DNA of 64,000 nucleotides from the NCBI GenBank assembly GCA_036346275.1, contig CM070723.1, forward strand, positions 7,440,001 to 7,504,000, given 5' to 3'. Every line of letters begins with the position of its first letter. Position 1 is the first letter of the stretch. Source of the DNA: Otatea glauca (Eukaryota > Streptophyta > Magnoliopsida > Poales > Poaceae). The position numbers and the translations under genes are program-made. Below the pieces are notes generated by a model. It was not told the DNA's origin and ran no database searches. It worked only from the letters and a program-made list of their open reading frames with translations. Shown here one piece after another: positions 57,900-64,000 of this stretch.

Positions 57900-59560
57900 G
57901 TGCGCCACCCGAGTGGCTAGCCAACCTGCACTTGTAAAAAGAAGAATGGGCAATGGAGAATGTGTGTTGACTATACGAGTCTCAACAAAGCATGTCCCAA
58001 GGACCCATTCCCTTACCTCGCATCGACCAAGTCATCGACTCCACCGCGGGTGCGAGTCTCTTTCCTTTCGATGCCTACTCGCTACCACCGATTGCGCTAA
58101 AGGAGTCCGACCACCGCGACTTCCTTCATCACTCCGCTCGCCTGCTCGCTATGTCACAATGCCCTTCGCTCAAGAACGCGCGCTACATACCAACGATGTA
58201 TGCAAACGTGCTTCAATGACCGATCGGCCGCAACGTTGAGGCGTATGTCGACGATATTGTCGTGAAAGACCAGAAGGTCGACGACCTTATCGCCGACCTA
58301 GAAGAGACTTCGCGATTCTTCGACGGTTTCGCATAAAGCTCAACCCGCAGAAGTGCGCCTTCGGGTCCCCAAAGGAAAGCTCTTAGGCTTCATCGCCTTT
58401 GAGCGAGGCATCGAGGCCAATCAGAGAAGATCTCGGCGATCGCAAGGATGGGCCCGGCCAAGAACCTCAAAGGGGTCCAGAGGTCGACCGGTGCTGGCGG
58501 CTTTGAGCCGCTTTTGTCTCGCCGCGAACGCGAATACCGCTTACTGTCGCTTCAAGAAACCGACCGCTTCGCTTGACACCGAGGCTCGGGAGGCCCTCAC
58601 CCGCTTGAAGGCCTTCCTGCCCTCGCCTCCACCCTGGTCGCCCGGCACCGGGTGAACCGCTGCTCCTCTACATCGCGCCACTACCCAAGTCATCGCCGCG
58701 CCCTCGTGGTGGAGCGAGCGGAAGAAGGCCGTGAGCTCAAGGTACAACGGCGGTCTACTTCATCGCTGAGGTACTTTCGAGTCCAAGACTCGGTACCCAC
58801 AGTGCGAAGTTACTCACGCGGTGCTCATCGCAAAGAGGAAACTCGCTTCACTACTTCGATCAAGACGCCATCACCGTGGTGACCACGTCCCCACTAGGCG
58901 AGATCATCCATAATCGCGATGCCTCGTGAAGGATAGCCAAATGGCCGCCGAGCTTAGCGGCCATGGCATAATATACGCCCTGACGGGCGATCAAGTCGCA
59001 GTTCGCCGACTTCGTCGCCGAGTGGACCAAGCCTGTGCACCACTGGTGGGTCGAAGACCCCGAGCATCGGACAATGTACTTCGACGGTCTTACACCAAGA
59101 ATGGCGCGGGCGCGGAGTCGCCATCATCTCCCGCCGAACAGCTTCAATACGCCATTAGGTTGCTCTTCGACGCGACCAACAACATTGCCGAGTCACGAGG
59201 CTCGCCAACGGTCTCCGGATCGCCGCCGACCTCGGTGCCCACCGGCTCTACGCCCACGGGACTCCAAGCTTGTCGTCGACCAAGTCATGAAGGCCGCGGG
59301 CCCCGAGACGCCGCATGGCCGCAGTCTTCGTCGAGAAGTACGCCGGCCGAGGAGCGGTTCAAGGGTTTCGAGCTTCACCATAGCTACCGACGCTACAATG
59401 GCGAGGCCGATCACCGCCAATCTTGCCTCCAGCCAGAGCCCGTCCCGCCGGGATCTTCGCTCGACCTCCTGCGCCCATCGTCCACCGACTCGGCGGTGGC
59501 GGCCACCCGACCAATCCAAAGACGGTCACCCCGACCGACGCTACGGCCGGGCGTAGACTT
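57900..59560 (+). pseudogene. Gypsy element 2: reverse transcriptase and RNase H (heavily frameshifted)
   Basis: RT blocks are PIPLPRIDQVIDSTAGA (58010-58060), GRNVEAYVDDIVVKDQKVDD (58226-58285, catalytic YVDD) and KLNPQKC...GKLLGF at 58335-58390. ALTRLKAFLPSPP lies at about 58600. RNase H blocks are MYFDG at 59072, NNIAE at about 59178, KLVVDQVMKAA at 59266, and further pieces to 59.55 kb. Comparison with element 1 and the family pattern shows repeated small deletions, for example in the DAYSGYHQ block at about 58070. Confidence 0.85.
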
Positions 59561-59859
59561 GGCCGGATCTGCCTGCGGTGTGCTAGCACTTGAGTCCGAT
59601 CGAGGAGGCCCTACATCGACCGCTTGACGGACGGGTCACTTCCCGACCCGACCGAGGTTCGGCGCCTCGCCGGCGGCAAAATCGCTCGCCCCGATCGCCT
59701 GCACTTACAAAGGAGTCCTCCGGTCCTCCAAAAATGTATCTCGACCACCAAGGAAAACAAATACTGGGACGACATACACACAATGGAGTCTCGCGGTCAC
59801 CACGCAGACCCGATCTCTTGTGGAAAAGGCCTTTCGACAAGGTTTCATCGCCAATCGTG

Positions 59860-60780
59860 TGTCGACGCCGAGCATATCGTGACGCACTGCGAAGGATGCC
59901 GCTTCTTTGCTCGGCAGACGATCTCGCCAAATTTAAGCTTTACTGACGATCCCCATCACGCGGCCTTTTGCCGTCTGGGACTCGATTTGGTCGACCTTCA
60001 GAAAGCGCCGGGCTTCACCCACCGCCGTCGCGGTAGATAAGTTCACCAAGTGGATAGAGGCCAAGCCGGTCGTGAGCGCCACGCCGGTACAAGCGCCATC
60101 TTCTTCCGCAACATCGCTTTTAGGTTTGGAGTCCCAAACTCCATCATCACCGACAACGGAACACGTTCACGGGAAGGAATTTCTCGAGTTCGTGGACGAC
60201 TTCAACATCCGTGTCGATTGGGCGTGATGAGCCCATCCGCGGACTAACGGCCGGTCGAGCGCACTAACGGCATGATCCTTCAAGGACTCTGCCGCGGATC
60301 TTCGATCGGCTCAAGCATTTCGCAGGCGCCGGTAGCCGAGCTGCCTCCGCCCTCCGAGTCTCAGGACCACGCCGACCGGCGACGGGTTCACACCCTTCTT
60401 TATGGTGTTCGCTACCGAAGCCATTTTGCCCATCGACCGAATACGGCTCCCGAGATTGCAAGCCTTCGATGAGGCTCGGGGCTCGCCGCAACAAGACGCC
60501 ATCGACCCATTTCGACGAAGCGCGCGACGTGGCCGCCCTGCGGTCGGCCGATATCAACAAGCCTGCGCGCTACCACGTACCGCCAAGTTCGAGGACGATC
60601 CTTCGCCGGCGACTTGGTTCTGCGTCGGTCCGGATAACCAAAGATAAGCACAAGTCGACGCCGGGAGGGTCCTTTCACCGTCGTGGAAGTTCTCCGACCG
60701 CACCTTCGACTCAAGGACGCCGATGGTCGATCCTCCCTAATGCCCGGAACATTGAAAAGTTAAGGCGATTCTATCCCTAA
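59860..60780 (+). pseudogene. Gypsy element 2: integrase and end of pol
   Basis: The zinc-finger block AEHIVTHCEGCRFFARQTI (59870-59926), GLDLVDLQKAPG (59985), KFTKWIEAKPV in another frame (60042), FRFGVPNSIITDNGTR (60119) and ERTNG-type reading (about 60258) mark the integrase. NARNIEKLRRFYP followed by a stop at 60778-60780 is the usual pol terminus of this family. All catalytic blocks exist only in separate frames. Confidence 0.8.
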
Positions 60781-61660
60781 GCTCTTTTCTTTTTCCCGGT
60801 ATAAGTCTTTACCTTTCTCCCAACCGAGCACACAGTCGCCACGCGATTTACTCGGGGCTGCCCGTGGGCGCCCGCTCGTGCCGCTCCGGATGGTGTCTGT
60901 ATGCGGGTCGGTGACCCAGCCGACCACGAGGTCTATCCCGAGCGGTAACCCTCTCGACCCGAGTGCTACGGCCTACGCCCAGCCGGCTATGGTTGCCCAG
61001 TAGCACTCGCGGAAGAAGGAAGCACCTGAGTGGGATGACCTTCTGGTCGATTGGGAACAATCTTCCCCCACACGAACTCGGCTAACTCACGTACTCATGT
61101 GGGTCGGTGACCCGACTAGTCACAGAGTCTATCCCGAGCAGTAACCTTCGACCCGGCGCCACGGCCTCGCCCAGCGGCTATGGTTGCTAAGTAGCACTTT
61201 GCGGAAGAAGGAAGTGCCCGAGTGGAAAAACCCTTGGCCGATCGGAACACTCCGAACCCCATGAGTGCGCGTAATCACGCATAAACAAGACTCCTATCCT
61301 CTTCGGCCCTCTCAAATTGACCCGACCTACGCATAAGCGACCCCGTGGTCCTTGAGGCTATGGTCGGTCAAACCCAAACGCAAAGGAGAGCAAAGAGGCA
61401 AACCGGAGCTTACAATTACTTACGATCGCTTACACAATGCCTTTGCAAGAAAAGAAAAAAAAGGGGCTAACTTCTTTCTTCCTCTTCTTCCTGGTGGCCG
61501 ACCGCACGGAGGAGGAGGACTCGCATCTTGAAGGCGACCTCAGCGGGGCGTGGTCGGCGATCTCCGAGCATGCGGCTCGACTGAGCTCGAACTGCCGACC
61601 TCGTCGTCGGTCCGGTTCCCGCGATGCCGCTTACTCACCATCGCGAGGTCGACACCGTCA
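60781..61660. other. Gypsy element 2: post-pol non-coding region with a ~196-bp tandem duplication
   Basis: GGGTCGGTGACCC at 60905 and 61101 begins two copies sharing TCTATCCCGAGC, GTAACC, TCGACCCG, GGCTATGGTTGC, AGTAGCACT and GCGGAAGAAGGAAG. No coding signal is seen. Confidence 0.75.
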
Positions 61661-62640
61661 TAGTGCGAGACGGTGTTGACTAAAGGTCGACGGCTCGATC
61701 TTGCGCCCGCGAATCACACCGCCTCCACAAGCCCGGCACTGAGCAGCCGCAGGGCAAGTGCGCTCGGGCTCGCCTCGTGCCCAAGACTTGGCGCGACCTC
61801 GGCCGCCCTCGAAGGGCTTCCAATTGGCGCCCATCTCGGCCCTACCATCCTCGGAGACCCTCGCCGCCGCGAGCCTCGTCCTCGGCGCGATCGCCACGTC
61901 GCGGTCTCCGCGCCAGATTCCGAGCCTCCATGGCGGCCTTCCAGTTTTTGCACCTCTGCGAGTTTTCGGCGTCTGGATGAGTCTCCTCACGTTACCCCAA
62001 CCAAAGAAATCAATGGAGGAGTTGAGATACTTACCAGTCGCAGAGTCGATCAGGGCCACCTTGTTCTTCTCCCTCTTCTCGGCGCCCCAGGTCCATTGCT
62101 CCACTGCGACAGGGAGCTCGCCAGAAAAGCCTGGGGCGCTGTTTTCAACGTTCCGGACATAGATCCATTCGGAGCGCCATCCCTTGTTAGAGGACGGCAG
62201 CTTGATGTCCAGGTACTCGGAGCTCCGGCCCGTTCGAAGCTGGAGGGCCAGGCCGCCCATGGGCGCCGTCGCGTCAGACGGCCTGTCTTTCCAAAGCCTC
62301 GCCTGGAAGAAGTGCCGCCACAGCCCCAATGCGCTCAATCCTAAGAAGGCCTCGCACAGGGTAATGAAAATGGCGATGTGAAGGACCCCGTTAGGGTTGA
62401 GGTGGTGCACCTCCACCTTGTAATGGAAAAGAAGCCCCTGGACGAAAGGGTGGAGCGGCGGGCGAAGCGCCAAAAACGAGGCGGGAACACAACCTCGTCG
62501 CTCTGCGGCGCCGGGATAACGGCCCCGGTCGGCACTCTCCAGCCAGAGGTGCCCTGCGCCGGGAGGAAGCCCTTCTTCACTAGGCCGAGCGCGCGACTCT
62601 CCTGTGCGGAGCACTCCGTCCACGACATCTTCGCGGGGAA
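61658..62640 (-). pseudogene. Gypsy element 2: antisense protein of the plant gypsy-associated (Transposase_28-like) type
   Basis: The minus strand begins MSWTECSAQESRALGLVKKG and continues in a second frame as FHYKVEVHHLNPNGVLHIAI, FITLCEAFLGLSALGLWRHF, YLDIKLPSSNKGWRSEWIYV and further acidic/charged sequence to 61658. The HHLNPN...LCEAFLG...LWRHFF pattern and GW.(S/N).W.YV block are typical of the putative gypsy-type transposon domain found antisense downstream of pol in many grass elements. Its function is unknown; a structural or envelope-independent role has been guessed for relatives but not shown. A frame change at about 62490 separates the first ~45 residues from the rest, so it is probably dead. 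Confidence 0.75.
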
Positions 62641-63540
62641 GCGACGGAAAGGTGAGAAGAAGAGGGGCTGAGGTTTCCTTCTCTGGCTCTCTGCGTTTTC
62701 TTGCTTTAGGGGCGGAGACGAAGAAGGCGAGAAAGCGTGGCTACCCGAGGCACCCCAACAACGTGCATTTATAGGAGGCGGCGGACGCCGACCGAACGAC
62801 GCCTCCTCGAACGATCGTCGCGTCCCGCCTCGCTCGCCACGCCGGCTCGTAACTCCCGATTTCCAATTCCACTCCGCATTTAATCCTGTCGCGTCAGGTT
62901 GCAGAGTCATAAAGACGCCGCCCCCGAACAGCGTGTCCCGTTACCTCTTGGTCTCGCCTTTTGGCCGGACGGTTGTTCCGGCGCGCGAGGCCCATTGGGC
63001 CGCGGTCCCAAGATGGCAAAAGCTTTGTGGCTTGCGCCAGGCCCACCAAAGTCAGGTTCAAAAGGCCTAACCACCGGATGGGCGTAGGGCCGCCCAAAAT
63101 AAACTTGAGCGAGGGCAAGCACGAGGTGAGCCCCACTGGTCCCGGTTGGGTCGGTGACGACCCACCACCTCTACTCGTCCGAGACCATACTTCACACTCT
63201 CCCGGAGCTCATCGATGAGCGACGGCCACCGTGCTCGGGTCGGTGGACGACCCGTGGTCCATACGGATTGAGTAAAGAAAGGTTTCTTATGGGTCGCCCC
63301 ACGCCAGGCTGGACACCCTACTGCGGGACCGTCCGCTCGGAAGGGTCCCCTTGGGCGGACCTCCCAGACCCACTCGACTACCCGTTACTAGCTCCAAGAG
63401 CACGGCGTTCAAACCAACGCAGTAAACGCGTCGCCGCCACCCCTCCAGTCCCACACCGCGGATGGGGTAAACTTGTGGGATAGACGGCAGCTACTCCTCT
63501 CGCAGCTTCCCTCACGGACGGGACTCGGATGGATACCCCG
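62641..63540. other. Gypsy element 2: flank of the antisense gene, possibly entering the 3' LTR
   Basis: GC-rich. 62700-62900 resembles a promoter/leader for the antisense gene (TATAAATGCACGTT on the minus strand at about 62765). No LTR boundary could be fixed. Confidence 0.4.
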
Positions 63541-64000
63541 CGTCCGGCTACGACGTTAAACGAGCACTGAACATCGGAACCTCGCGGAGGCATCCTGTCC
63601 GTCCTTGCCGACTAAGGCAGGCCCGCCACGACGTTAAGCGAGCACTCGGACACCGGAACCTCGCGGAGGCATCCGGCCGCCCTGCCGACTAAGGCGCGTC
63701 CGGCCACGACGTTAACGAGCACTCGGACACCGAACCTCGTGGAGGCATCCGGCCGTCCTTGCCGACCAAGGCACTCGGACAACGGAACCCCGCGAGGCAT
63801 CCGGCCGTCCTTGCCGACCAAGGCACTTTCGGACAACGGAACCTCGCGGAGGCATCCGGCCGCCCTGCCGACCAAGGCACTCGGGCATCGTAACCTCGCG
63901 GAGGCATCCGGCCGCCCTGCCGACCAAGGCACTCGGACATCGGAACCTCGCGAAGGCATCCGGCCGTCCCTGCCGACTAAGGCGCTGGTCGGCTACGACG
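63541..64000. repeat. GC-rich minisatellite reaching the window edge
   Basis: At least seven units share GGAACCTCGCGGAGGCATCC, GGCCG(c/t)CCTGCCGAC and AAGGCACTCGGACA. Short units are about 53-54 bp; longer ones, at both ends of the array, add GCGTCCGGCCACGACGTTAA-type sequence for about 78 bp. The array continues beyond base 64000. Confidence 0.9.

Noticed and set aside
1..64000. CRISPR array, bacterial operon or phage-like defence system
   Set aside because: Repeats here are transposon or minisatellite units without regular spacers; genes are plant genes with introns.

Overview
The window is nuclear DNA from a flowering plant, almost certainly a grass (Poaceae). The evidence is GC-rich first exons and small phased introns in the genes, grass-type Ty3/gypsy elements with long antisense reading frames, and transposon ends and plastid fragments of grass type. 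I cannot name the species. There are no bacterial genes or operons. The genes are single units with their own introns, spread among transposons. Layout, 1-42 kb: a UDP-arabinopyranose mutase gene (UAM/RGP, minus strand, 3' end beyond the window) has a GC-AG intron and a CACTA-type element with a clean target duplication in its first intron. Next come a MULE-like inverted-repeat element, then a seven-exon PI-PLC X-domain gene (minus). Two solo LTRs with perfect 5-bp target duplications follow, with the last exon of a B12D-like gene and a decayed XH-domain (FDM/IDN2-like) pseudogene between them. An intact TIM17-type mitochondrial import gene (plus) is separated from a deleted TIM17 pseudocopy by a mosaic of plastid fragments (matK, psaI, rps3, ndhB, 23S rRNA). 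Two COBRA-like (COBL) genes then converge: the plus copy is a pseudogene split by an insertion, and the minus copy is intact with six exons and 445 residues. An AT-rich block with degenerate tandem repeats closes this part. Layout, 42.7-64 kb: two consecutive, related Ty3/gypsy retrotransposons on the plus strand, both decayed. Element 1 starts at an LTR at 42722 and shows gag, protease, reverse transcriptase, RNase H and integrase in broken frames, followed by a long 3' region. Element 2 starts at a different LTR near 54.0 kb, has a heavily frameshifted gag-pol ending at 60780, and carries an antisense reading frame of the plant gypsy-associated (Transposase_28-like) type near 62 kb. A GC-rich minisatellite runs off the right edge. 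Functional genes: UAM interconverts UDP-arabinose forms for cell-wall polymers, and COBL is a GPI-anchored cell-wall (cellulose/secondary wall) protein, so two wall genes lie 28 kb apart. The PI-PLC-X protein is probably secreted. TIM17 and B12D act in mitochondria. I see no gene cluster or new defence or metabolic system. The most informative features are the nested insertions with datable target duplications, the plastid mosaic between two TIM17 copies, the COBL gene/pseudogene pair, and deletion-biased frameshifts concentrated in the retrotransposons.
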